In this document: one piece after another, positions 7,182-14,267 of the stretch | Position numbering within the stretch: position 1 is the first letter of the stretch | Layout: every line of letters begins with the position of its first letter | NCBI GenBank assembly: GCA_016840125.1 | Contig: JAEOSY010000276.1 | Span: 1 to 16,069, forward strand | Direction of reading: 5' to 3' | Origin: Candidatus Helarchaeota archaeon | Lineage (GTDB): Archaea > Asgardarchaeota > Lokiarchaeia > Helarchaeales > HEL-GB-A | DNA length: 16,069 nt | Notes under the pieces: generated by a model | Told to the model about the DNA's origin: nothing | Seen by the model: only the letters and a program-made list of their open reading frames with translations | The model's database searches: none | Made by a program: the position numbers and the translations under genes

Positions 7182-8492
7182 TTATTCTAGGTAGCCTAGA
7201 TATTCCTTTTGAAGCTCTAACATTTCTTCTAATATTTTTTCAGCTACATTTGCGCTCCGTATCTCTGGATCTACTAGAAGGGCATGCAGTACCATTTCTT
7301 TCGACTTGTTGAGTACTGCTTCGACCACTAAATCTTGAACAGAGGCCTGATTTCGCCACAACCCTAAAATTCCTCGTGGGATGTTCTCCAGTTTAACTCC
7401 ATGCAACCCATTTTTATCCACATTACAAGGACATTCGACAACTAGATCTCGAGGTAATCCTTCAATAATTCCATCTGTATTAGGCAAGTTCACGGATAGC
7501 TCATACTGCTCCGTATTATTGAGGATTCCTTCTATAATGGGGACGGCACGCTCTCCAGACTTTCTGAACCACCATTTATGAGACAATCGCCCCTTCAGGA
7601 ACCGTTTCAAACGGCGGGGTTCACTCTGACATAATCCCTTATATCCTTCATAGAAATCTCGCATATCTTTCTCATTCGCCTGTTCCCAACCCCAGTGGAT
7701 ATACTCAGAAAAGTGACTATCTGATGTGTATGGTAAGATATGATAGGTTTTGATAATATATTTTATAAGCTCCACCTCTCGCCCCTTCTCAAAATACTTG
7801 AGCGCCTTCGCTCGAATATCGGGATACGCATCCTTCCCGCTGTCTTTGTAGTGGATTTCCAATAAAACTCCGAAATGATTCAACCCTCCGGCTTTAATGG
7901 GGTCAAAATTTGAAAAAGGGGTGTTCAGCATATGGGGGAGGTGCTCCTGTAAGAAACCAATCTCGTGACAAAGACCCACACAATTCAACTGGGGGAATTT
8001 CCTCTTGATTGCCAGGCAGATCCTACTCATAGGATTGCTGAAGTTGATGAACCATGCATTTGGGCAGATTTGCATGACATCCTCACAGATGTCTAAGATG
8101 GGGGGGATGATACGAAGTGAATGGAATAGTCCACCTGGACCCCCATTCTCGCCAAAAGTTTGGCGGTTACCGTATTTTCGGGGAATATTATAGTCTTGTT
8201 CCCATAATTGGAACCGATCTCCCACTTCAATTGAGGAGATAATGAAGTCGGCGCCTTCAAAGGCTTCTGGACGGGAAGTGGTGGATTCTAACTTAAAATC
8301 TAAATTTCTTTCTTTAATCACAGACGCCCCAATATTAGAAATGGGTTCCAAGGCCTGCGCATTAATATCATGAAGAACTATTGTGCTTCCTTTTAATACA
8401 TTACTCAGCAAAAGATCGGCCATGCTTTCCAGTCCAAACTGAATTGATCCAGCACCTATTAATACCACACGTTTCTCTACCATCGGCATCAT
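7182..8492 (-). CDS. Glycoside hydrolase family 4 enzyme (NAD- and metal-dependent)
   Basis: About 436 residues, the usual GH4 length. Numbering from the TTG at 8498: VVLIGAGSIQFG (11-22) is the NAD-binding loop of the Rossmann fold, Asp44 ends its second strand, NFSNP (152-156) is the conserved substrate loop, and Cys177 in CHEI and His208 in GGLNHFG match the Mn ligands of the family. Asp260 in YTSDSHFSEY sits where AglA-type enzymes carry a catalytic residue. GH4 enzymes cleave glycosides through transient C3 oxidation and elimination. A Cys-His start to the metal motif is found in members acting on non-phosphorylated sugars (alpha-glucosidase, alpha-galactosidase, uronidase types), unlike CDMP/CNVP phospho-glycosidases, so a phosphosugar substrate is unlikely. 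The exact sugar is open. ATGs at 8492, 8489 and 8483 are all possible starts, and no clear ribosome site decides. No signal peptide, so cytoplasmic. Confidence 0.88.
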   Translation of the reverse strand: MMPMVEKRVVLIGAGSIQFGLESMADLLLSNVLKGSTIVLHDINAQALEPISNIGASVIKERNLDFKLESTTSRPEAFEGADFIISSIEVGDRFQLWEQDYNIPRKYGNRQTFGENGGPGGLFHSLRIIPPILDICEDVMQICPNAWFINFSNPMSRICLAIKRKFPQLNCVGLCHEIGFLQEHLPHMLNTPFSNFDPIKAGGLNHFGVLLEIHYKDSGKDAYPDIRAKALKYFEKGREVELIKYIIKTYHILPYTSDSHFSEYIHWGWEQANEKDMRDFYEGYKGLCQSEPRRLKRFLKGRLSHKWWFRKSGERAVPIIEGILNNTEQYELSVNLPNTDGIIEGLPRDLVVECPCNVDKNGLHGVKLENIPRGILGLWRNQASVQDLVVEAVLNKSKEMVLHALLVDPEIRSANVAEKILEEMLELQKEYLGYLE

Positions 8493-8536
8493 TTCCAAAG
8501 GTTTGAGTCAATACACATGATATGGTCATAGATTTG

Positions 8537-8591
8537 AATTTATTCTGATCAGTATTTTCTGAAAAATCAGAAAGTTTTAAATAATCAGAAA
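8537..8591. promoter_or_regulatory. Divergent promoter with repeated TTCTGA/TCAGAA elements
   Basis: Between the GH4 and AbrB genes are four copies of one hexamer: TTCTGA overlapping the palindrome CTGATCAG (8545-8552), an inverted pair TTTCTGA-AAAA-TCAGAAA (8556-8573), and a further direct copy AATCAGAAA (8583-8591) 18 bases after the previous one. They flank a plus-strand TATA-like TTTTAAATAA (8575-8584), which predicts a start near 8605 and a very short leader for the AbrB gene. AATAAATT on the minus strand (8537-8544) may serve GH4. The arrangement is what an operator array for the arsenic unit would look like. Confidence 0.5.
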
Positions 8592-8615
8592 ATCTATTCA
8601 AATTAGGTTTTAAAA

Positions 8616-8879
8616 ATGGCAAAGAAAAAATCAGATTCATGCGTAAGCCTGAGTGATGCGGGTGGTTGCTGCACTGCTGAGGCAATTGTAAAAATCGATG
8701 AGCGGGGACAGATGGTCTTTCCAAAAGATCTCCGATCAAAAGCTGGAATCCAGCCTGGTGACAAATTCATGGTAACTAGTATGAAAAAGGGAGAGAAAAT
8801 TTGCTGTTTTTTTTTGATAAAAATTGATGAGATGAATGATTTTGTTACTAACTTCATTCAGGACCTTGAAATTAAGTAA
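8616..8879 (+). CDS. Cysteine-rich AbrB/MazE/SpoVT-type DNA-binding regulator
   Basis: A protein of 87 residues. Residues ~20-58 are a SpoVT/AbrB swapped-hairpin domain: EAIVKIDERGQMVFPKDLRS followed by KAGIQPGDKFMV, a form that normally dimerises and binds DNA. Unusual for the fold are five cysteines in three clusters: Cys9, Cys18-Cys19 just before the domain, and Cys63-Cys64 just after it. These could bind arsenite or another thiophilic metal. From memory it resembles small AbrB-type proteins annotated as HgcAB-associated (HgcC), which also occur beside arsenite methyltransferase genes; I could not check this. It lies 29 bases before arsM and is probably its co-transcribed regulator, acting on the repeated elements upstream. 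The leader is very short, with only AGGT before the ATG. A nine-T run falls inside the gene but the frame continues sensibly through it. Confidence 0.8.
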   Translation: MAKKKSDSCVSLSDAGGCCTAEAIVKIDERGQMVFPKDLRSKAGIQPGDKFMVTSMKKGEKICCFFLIKIDEMNDFVTNFIQDLEIK

Positions 8880-8908
8880 TTTTCTAATTAGATTTATGAG
8901 GTCATCAT

Positions 8909-9970
8909 ATGACACACGATAAAGATAAGAAGAAAGATATTGTTAAAGAAGAAATGCCCTCAGGTCATAGTTGTTGTTCCTTTTCGAATACAGAAGCACT
9001 ACTAAAGAAGCTCCTAGGAGAATCTCTTCCCCAACCTGATTCCGCGATGGGAGATGCAGATTGTGGATGCGGATGTGAGACTCATCATCACGCTGAACCA
9101 AAAGAACCTATCCAAGATCCGAAAGAGATCAAAGATTATGTTAAAAAACGATATGCTGGGTTGGTCGAAAAGAGAACAGACAGTAAGAAGGTGGTATCTT
9201 GCTGTTCACCAGTTGATACTTCTACTTTTGAAATCGATCTAGGCCAAAAAATGCAATATGCTGAGGCAATTGGTTACACCAAAGCTGAGCTCAAAGACCT
9301 ACCTGGAGATGTCACAGATATTTCATTCGGATGCGGGAACCCGACCGCCATTGCAGAATTAAAACCTGGTGAAACGGTTCTTGATTTAGGTTCTGGTGGA
9401 GGAATCGATGTTTTTCTCGCCGCAAAAAAGGTAGGACCAACTGGAAAAGCTATTGGACTGGATATGACACCCACCATGATTGAACGGGCGAATGCCAATG
9501 CCCAAAAAGTTGGCCTAAAGAATGTGGAGTTTAAATTAGGTGAGATGGAGGCCATCCCACTCGTTGACAAAACTGTAGATGTCGTTATATCTAACTGTGT
9601 TATCAATTTGAGTCCTGATAAAGGGCAGGTATTTCGCCAAATTTTCCGCGTTTTAAAACCAGGAGGGAGATTAGCAGTTTCGGACATCGTCTTAAACGGG
9701 GAATTACCCGCGTTTATTAAACAAGATTTTGAGGCGTGGGCTGGCTGTATAGCTGGTGCACTTCAAGAGGGCGACTACCTCCAAAAGATAAAAGACGCTG
9801 GATTTACAGATGTTGAAATTGAATCTAAACGAAGTGCAAAGGAGATCGCCTTCTCAATCAAACAAAACCCCGAAATCGTGCAACGAATAAAAGAACAAGC
9901 TGGTTTAACTCCTGAAGAACTCCTTGATCGGATTGTAAGTATCAAAGTAAGAGCATCCAAATCTAATTAA
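8909..9970 (+). CDS. arsM: Arsenite S-adenosylmethionine methyltransferase
   Basis: A protein of 353 residues with a class I methyltransferase core: motif I VLDLGSGGGID (157-167), GLDMTP (183-188), the ISNCVINL strand (227-234) and VLKPGGRLAVSDIV. The four cysteines that bind As(III) in known ArsM enzymes are all matched: Cys98/Cys99 in VVSCCS, Cys142 in FGCGNP, Cys230 in SNCVINL and Cys280 in WAGCIAG. The enzyme methylates arsenite stepwise using SAM and thiol reductant in the cytoplasm. The ~90 residues before the core exceed the usual start and carry SCC (21-23), DCGCGCETHHH (51-61) and further acidic residues, a likely extra metal or arsenic-binding segment. Start: ATG with GAGGT seven bases upstream. 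Cotranscribed with the AbrB-type gene. No arsR, arsB or acr3 is visible in the window. Confidence 0.92.
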   Translation: MTHDKDKKKDIVKEEMPSGHSCCSFSNTEALLKKLLGESLPQPDSAMGDADCGCGCETHHHAEPKEPIQDPKEIKDYVKKRYAGLVEKRTDSKKVVSCCSPVDTSTFEIDLGQKMQYAEAIGYTKAELKDLPGDVTDISFGCGNPTAIAELKPGETVLDLGSGGGIDVFLAAKKVGPTGKAIGLDMTPTMIERANANAQKVGLKNVEFKLGEMEAIPLVDKTVDVVISNCVINLSPDKGQVFRQIFRVLKPGGRLAVSDIVLNGELPAFIKQDFEAWAGCIAGALQEGDYLQKIKDAGFTDVEIESKRSAKEIAFSIKQNPEIVQRIKEQAGLTPEELLDRIVSIKVRASKSN

Positions 9971-9976
9971 TCTCTC

Positions 9977-9983
9977 TTTTTTT
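9977..9983 (+). terminator. T-run terminator after arsM
   Basis: Seven T starting seven bases after the stop codon, with a second pyrimidine-rich stretch (CTCCTCTTTTTC) about 15 bases further on. Fits an archaeal hairpin-free terminator for the AbrB-arsM transcript. Confidence 0.45.
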
Positions 9984-10033
9984 GAATAATTTCTCCTCTT
10001 TTTCAAGAATTTAGAAATTATTCTAAAATAATT

Positions 10034-10042
10034 AAAAAAAAA
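10034..10042 (-). terminator. T-run terminator after the SIR2-TPR gene
   Basis: Nine T on the minus strand about 16 bases beyond the stop codon of the SIR2-TPR gene, convergent with the arsM terminator. Confidence 0.45.
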
Positions 10043-10057
10043 TGAGGGTGAAGAGCA

Positions 10058-12214
10058 TCAGGGGAATTTTGCACCACAATTGAGACAAAATCGCCCTTTA
10101 GGAATATTTTGAGCTCCACAGGAGGGACAAAATCCACCAGTTGGAGTATTGGAGATGGATCTTGTTTGGCTAGGAGGGATTTTTGCCTCAACTCTTTTTA
10201 TAGCCTTTCTTAAGACATCTGCCATCTCGGATTGAGAGAGTTCTTGATTTTGGATAAGATCATATGACTCCCGGTACCATTTTAAGGCCATTGGATAGTT
10301 GAAAACTTGTTCATAAATCTCAGCAATAGTGGAAATATCACTGTAGTCCCAAGTAGAACTCTTAAATTTTGTATAAAGAGGGATTGCTTGCTCAGCCCAG
10401 CGTAAGGCTTCATTTGGATCCTGCATTTCCTTATAAAGTGATGCGATAAAAATTAGACAATCAAATTTCTTTGAAAAACCTTCTAATTCCTCCGAATCGT
10501 TCAGTGCAGTTTTACACAGGTCTAGAGCATTGGTATACTTCTTCTTATCCTCGTAAATACGAGCTTTATTCAGAAGGCTATTAATTTTTCCTTCAATATC
10601 TCCTAGATTATCGAATATCTTAATAGCCATTTCAAGCCGATCTAATACCCACCCTTTGCGAAAGCCGCCAAATTCCTCATAATAAGTCATCGCTAGATTG
10701 TTAAGATAGAGTGCTTTACTTGCAAGATCCCCGGTTTGGTCTGCAAGTTTTACAGCCTTTTGAAAATAATGAACAGTATGCCCAAGAATGGAGCCGGTTT
10801 CTGAGTTGAACATTGCAATATTATTGTAACAGGTTGCCATAAGAGATAAGTCATTCACTTTTTTGGCAAGTTTTAATGCTTTATCGTACCATTTCCTAGC
10901 TTCTTTATCAAAACCCTGCTCTTTCTTTATGAGACCAATGTTATTATAGAGGATTCCCATCCCCCTGCACTGTTCGTCGATTTGTAAATCCCCAAAATGT
11001 TCTTCTTCAATCTGAATACATATCTTGTAATACTCCCAGGCTTTTGAATACTTCTTACGATCAAAGTAAATTCCTCCAATTCTAGAGAGTGCAATATCTT
11101 TTTCAACTATATTTCCATTTTTTTCTGCGATACGTAACATCTCTTCTGCACACATTAGTGCTTCGAAATGTTTCTCAAAATCAGAGTAAATAAAACTTGG
11201 GATTCGATATCTCCAAAATTCACCTGGAATCTTAATAAATTGGTTTAACCAGTCTTTAGGGGTAATCGAGAAATAATCCGTAGAGATATTGAATTCGGTG
11301 CTAAAAATTTTTTTTATAAACTCAGGGGTGTGCACATCAACCCTATATACATTAATTTTGGAGTTTTTTTGCTTAATGGCACTAAGAATAACATCAATCT
11401 TATCTTGATTATGAGTATTCTGATTACGCTGAATCTCCCGGACTCTTGGATTGCTTCCAAACTCTGTTGCAAAATTGATCCAAAATATTTGTTTTAAATT
11501 CCGTAAAACCTTTAACGTTGGTACAATGTCGAAGTCATCGCTACCAGAATAACCCATCACGATCAATGTTCTACGTTTTGAAATATTCTCCAACAACTGT
11601 TGTTTGAAGGGTTCAACCTGAAAAACATTTAATTCTTTTTTATTAGCCCCAAAAGCACTGATAGTGGCGACTAAAGATTTTTTAGTGTCTTGGTTAGTGA
11701 TTATATTTTTCGGCGAACCATGAATTTTATAAAGGGTCTTTTTTCCCTTCTGAAATAGCTTGTCAGGTCGATTAAACTTCTTAAAATCGCTCTCTGTAAT
11801 AACTGGGACAATATCGCTTTGAGGTATATTGGATTGTATCAATGCATGCTCAATCAGAAAATCGAAATTGGTTGTCATTACATAATTTCCTCTTTTTATC
11901 ATCTCCGCAAGAAAAAAATGCTGGAGATTAGGAAGATTACATTGTCCATAATAATCAATTATATGTAAGTTTTCATCTAAAAGTTCGCGAACTATTTCGA
12001 TGATTGCTTCAAATCGCAGGTCTTTAAGTTGCAAAATTGTTTCAACTTCTGATTCTGCACATACATGGCGAACGATTGCCTCGATCATAGTACGCCCTGT
12101 TGGGAGACAGGATGGTGGATCTACAGAGCAGCCAGCCCCAATAAGGAAGCTTAAATCGTCGGCTCCTGTAATAATATTTTCAAAATTTATTGGATTTTTC
12201 TGATTATTTATCAA
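10058..12214 (-). CDS. SIR2 domain-TPR-zinc ribbon protein (candidate NADase effector)
   Basis: A protein of 718 residues with three parts. Residues ~18-300 are a SIR2-type Rossmann domain: LIGAGCSVD (24-32) for the NAD pyrophosphate, MTTNFD (113-118) with Asn116 and Asp118, KIHGS (163-167) with the catalytic-position His165, and VMGYSGSDDFD (219-229). There is no internal zinc knuckle as in protein deacylases, so it belongs with SIR2_2/SIR2-like NADase types found in prokaryotic defence proteins. Residues ~370-660 hold about seven TPR-like helical pairs (e.g. YNNIGLIKKEQGFDKEARKW, YNNIAMFNSETG, LNNLAMTYYEEF), a likely sensing or partner-binding array. A CPSCG-x10-CLNCG zinc ribbon (Cys696, 699, 710, 713) ends the protein. 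TTG start follows GGGAGGGTGA closely, a strong ribosome site. It lies 36 bases after the RACo-type gene, so cotranscription is likely. Domains are seen; the NADase or defence role is inference. Confidence 0.85.
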   Translation of the reverse strand: MINNQKNPINFENIITGADDLSFLIGAGCSVDPPSCLPTGRTMIEAIVRHVCAESEVETILQLKDLRFEAIIEIVRELLDENLHIIDYYGQCNLPNLQHFFLAEMIKRGNYVMTTNFDFLIEHALIQSNIPQSDIVPVITESDFKKFNRPDKLFQKGKKTLYKIHGSPKNIITNQDTKKSLVATISAFGANKKELNVFQVEPFKQQLLENISKRRTLIVMGYSGSDDFDIVPTLKVLRNLKQIFWINFATEFGSNPRVREIQRNQNTHNQDKIDVILSAIKQKNSKINVYRVDVHTPEFIKKIFSTEFNISTDYFSITPKDWLNQFIKIPGEFWRYRIPSFIYSDFEKHFEALMCAEEMLRIAEKNGNIVEKDIALSRIGGIYFDRKKYSKAWEYYKICIQIEEEHFGDLQIDEQCRGMGILYNNIGLIKKEQGFDKEARKWYDKALKLAKKVNDLSLMATCYNNIAMFNSETGSILGHTVHYFQKAVKLADQTGDLASKALYLNNLAMTYYEEFGGFRKGWVLDRLEMAIKIFDNLGDIEGKINSLLNKARIYEDKKKYTNALDLCKTALNDSEELEGFSKKFDCLIFIASLYKEMQDPNEALRWAEQAIPLYTKFKSSTWDYSDISTIAEIYEQVFNYPMALKWYRESYDLIQNQELSQSEMADVLRKAIKRVEAKIPPSQTRSISNTPTGGFCPSCGAQNIPKGRFCLNCGAKFP

Positions 12215-12250
12215 ATTGTCACCCTCCCTGGTTCAATTATTCATTATTTT

Positions 12251-14155
12251 TCATTTGAACAAATGGGGGAGCTTTTTTGGATAATTTCCCTTCTTTTTCA
12301 AGAGCTCAGATATTTCCGGATATCGTGCTAAATCAGCATAAGGGAGCGAATTAGAATTCAAGAAAGTATTCTGGAAATTTTTGTCAGCGCCTAATTCAAT
12401 GTATTCTACTTTTTTAGAGATGTCTTCAACCAATTTTTTAGCGTATTTCGATACCAAACACATTCTTGCACCGGTCCCTGCCGCGTTCCCAATAGTTTCA
12501 ACCGTATCTAAGTTAATCTCAGGAATAATTCCAATAACTCTTGCGCTTTCTTTATTAATGTGTGAGCCAAACGCTCCGGCGATATATAGGTGTTTAATCT
12601 TTTCTTTGGGGATTTCCAAACGTCTTAGAAGTGTTAAAACTCCTGTTTGCATGGCAGCTTTCGCCATGACGATTTGCCTAACGTCTTTTTGCGAAAAAGT
12701 GATATCATCTTGTGTTTCGCTTTCATTGGCGGGTGCAACCACTAGTTCCCATCCATCCTGACCTTCTCTAATCCTTTCATGCGCGATCTTTTTGTTGAAT
12801 TTACCAGAAACGTCTAACATACCGGCCTTAAGCATTTCACCCACTAAGTCAACAAAAGCGGAACCGCAAATCCCCTTTGCAGGTTCATTATCAATTGTGA
12901 GATATTCCAAGTTAAAAGAGGGGGTTTCAATTTCCACTTTTTCAATGGCACCACTTGAGGCTCTCATTCCGTGTTTAATATGGGCGCCCTCAAACGCAGG
13001 TCCTGAGGCGCAGGAACAAGCAACCATTCTATCTTTATTGCCTAAAACCACCTCGGTATTAGTCCCTATATCTAAAGCTAAGCAAATTTCTTCTTTTTTA
13101 TACATTTCAGTTGCTAAAATCACCCCAACCGTATCTGCACCCACGTAACCTGCGATAATTGGCAAGAAAAAAATCTTCCCATTAGGATGGAGATTAATTC
13201 CTATCTCTTTATTATCCACGATAATCGAGTTTCGGACCACGGGCGGATAAGGTGAGAGGGCAATAGATCTTGCTTTTATATTCAAGAATAAATGGTGCAT
13301 GATAGTGTTTCCCACAGCTGTCATTTCATAAATTTCATCAGTGCTAACACCGGTTTTCTCTTTTAAATTGTTTAAAATCTCATTTAACCCTTCAATCACG
13401 GCAGTGTTTAATTTTTGAGATTCCGGGTGGTTTATTCTTGCGATTACATCCTCACCATAGGGTATTTGTGGATTCATCGTAGAACCCGCAGCAAGCACTT
13501 TTCCTGTTGTTAAATCAATCAAATAACCGGCTAATTTGGTCGTGCCAATATCAACCGCATACCCAAAAATTCTTTTGGTCGTATCGTTTGGTTCAACTGC
13601 AATAATTTCATCGTCCCAAATAACAACTGTTACCTTGAAATCACTTTCTCGAACAAGCTCACTGAGTTTCCGTAAAACGTTGAAATTAATCTTTACATCT
13701 GTTAGCGCATATTTTTCTGCAAGTTCTTGCATCAATCGATCAAAATCAGACTTAGGATCTTCAATTGTAGGTTTTTTCATCTCAATATAATACTTACGAA
13801 CCGAAGGATTCAATTCTATATGAGTGTCAATACCCTCGACTTGAAGTCGTTGTTTTCCAGTTCGGCTATATTCAGGAATTTTTACTACAATATTACCATG
13901 AATTTTTGTTAGGCAAGCAAGGCGAACTCCATTTTCGACTTCTTTTTTTGATAGCAGTTTTTTTTCCTTGTCTGTGATTTCATTCACATTCAAATTATCT
14001 TCCACTATTATTTTACACTTACCACAACTTCCAATTCCACCACAAATAGACGTTAAATCTACTCCTGTTTTTAAAGCTCCATCTAAAACCGAATCACTAC
14101 TTTTTAATTTTACCCGTTTACCCTCCGGTTGAAAAACAATGGTGTGTTGTGGCAT
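12251..14155 (-). CDS. RACo-type reductive activator of corrinoid proteins (2Fe-2S, ASKHA/DUF4445)
   Basis: A protein of 634 residues. The N-terminus is a plant-type 2Fe-2S ferredoxin domain with CGGIGSCGKC (Cys38, 44, 47) and Cys81 in RLACLT. A linker (~95-195) leads into an ASKHA ATPase of the DUF4445 type: DIGTTK (202-207) and ALDIGTNTEVVLG (360-372) phosphate loops, CASGPAFEGAHI (382-393), GICGSAFVDLVG (428-439) and YIAGAFGSHI (524-533). Such proteins use ATP binding to pass an electron uphill, returning inactive Co(II) corrinoid methyl carriers to Co(I). The methanogen RamA type uses 4Fe-4S clusters instead, so this is the RACo architecture. No corrinoid protein or methyltransferase partner is in the window. 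AAGGAG precedes the ATG by about ten bases. It has its own promoter and palindrome upstream, and the SIR2-TPR gene follows after 36 bases. Confidence 0.88.
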   Translation of the reverse strand: MPQHTIVFQPEGKRVKLKSSDSVLDGALKTGVDLTSICGGIGSCGKCKIIVEDNLNVNEITDKEKKLLSKKEVENGVRLACLTKIHGNIVVKIPEYSRTGKQRLQVEGIDTHIELNPSVRKYYIEMKKPTIEDPKSDFDRLMQELAEKYALTDVKINFNVLRKLSELVRESDFKVTVVIWDDEIIAVEPNDTTKRIFGYAVDIGTTKLAGYLIDLTTGKVLAAGSTMNPQIPYGEDVIARINHPESQKLNTAVIEGLNEILNNLKEKTGVSTDEIYEMTAVGNTIMHHLFLNIKARSIALSPYPPVVRNSIIVDNKEIGINLHPNGKIFFLPIIAGYVGADTVGVILATEMYKKEEICLALDIGTNTEVVLGNKDRMVACSCASGPAFEGAHIKHGMRASSGAIEKVEIETPSFNLEYLTIDNEPAKGICGSAFVDLVGEMLKAGMLDVSGKFNKKIAHERIREGQDGWELVVAPANESETQDDITFSQKDVRQIVMAKAAMQTGVLTLLRRLEIPKEKIKHLYIAGAFGSHINKESARVIGIIPEINLDTVETIGNAAGTGARMCLVSKYAKKLVEDISKKVEYIELGADKNFQNTFLNSNSLPYADLARYPEISELLKKKGNYPKKLPHLFK

Positions 14156-14173
14156 CTTATTATTTCTCCTTTT

Positions 14174-14191
14174 AGGAATGATTCCATTCCT
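14174..14191. promoter_or_regulatory. Operator-like palindrome at the RACo transcript start
   Basis: AGGAATG-ATTC-CATTCCT is a perfect 7-bp inverted repeat. It lies just before the ribosome site of the RACo gene and covers the inferred transcript start, 20 bases upstream of the ATG. It could be a repressor site, or a leader hairpin next to the ribosome site. Confidence 0.45.
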
Positions 14192-14195
14192 TGAG

Positions 14196-14203
14196 ATTTA
14201 TAT
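14196..14203 (-). promoter_or_regulatory. TATA box of the RACo-SIR2 transcript
   Basis: ATATAAAT on the minus strand, predicting a start near 14174, about 20 bases before the ATG. Together with the T-run behind the DUF3795 gene it indicates a separate transcription unit. Confidence 0.5.
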
Positions 14204-14238
14204 GTTTTTAATTGCTCTTCATAAATTGTTGACTGGAT

Positions 14239-14246
14239 AAAAAAAA
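14239..14246 (-). terminator. T-run terminator after the DUF3795 gene
   Basis: Eight T on the minus strand about 22 bases past the DUF3795 stop codon and upstream of the RACo promoter. Confidence 0.45.
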
Positions 14247-14267
14247 GGAGTTTAGATCACGCGGGAA

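Noticed and set aside
8585..8591. TCAGAAA repeats as a CRISPR array
   Set aside because: The units are only 6-9 bases with irregular spacing and no spacers of protospacer length; they fit operator half-sites.
8401..8857. Minus-strand frames across the GH4/AbrB divergent region
   Set aside because: They are antisense to the AbrB gene or overlap the GH4 start in another frame, and cross the promoter elements.
9274..9687. A 137-codon frame antisense to arsM
   Set aside because: Antisense shadow of a gene with conserved catalytic motifs; no family pattern of its own.
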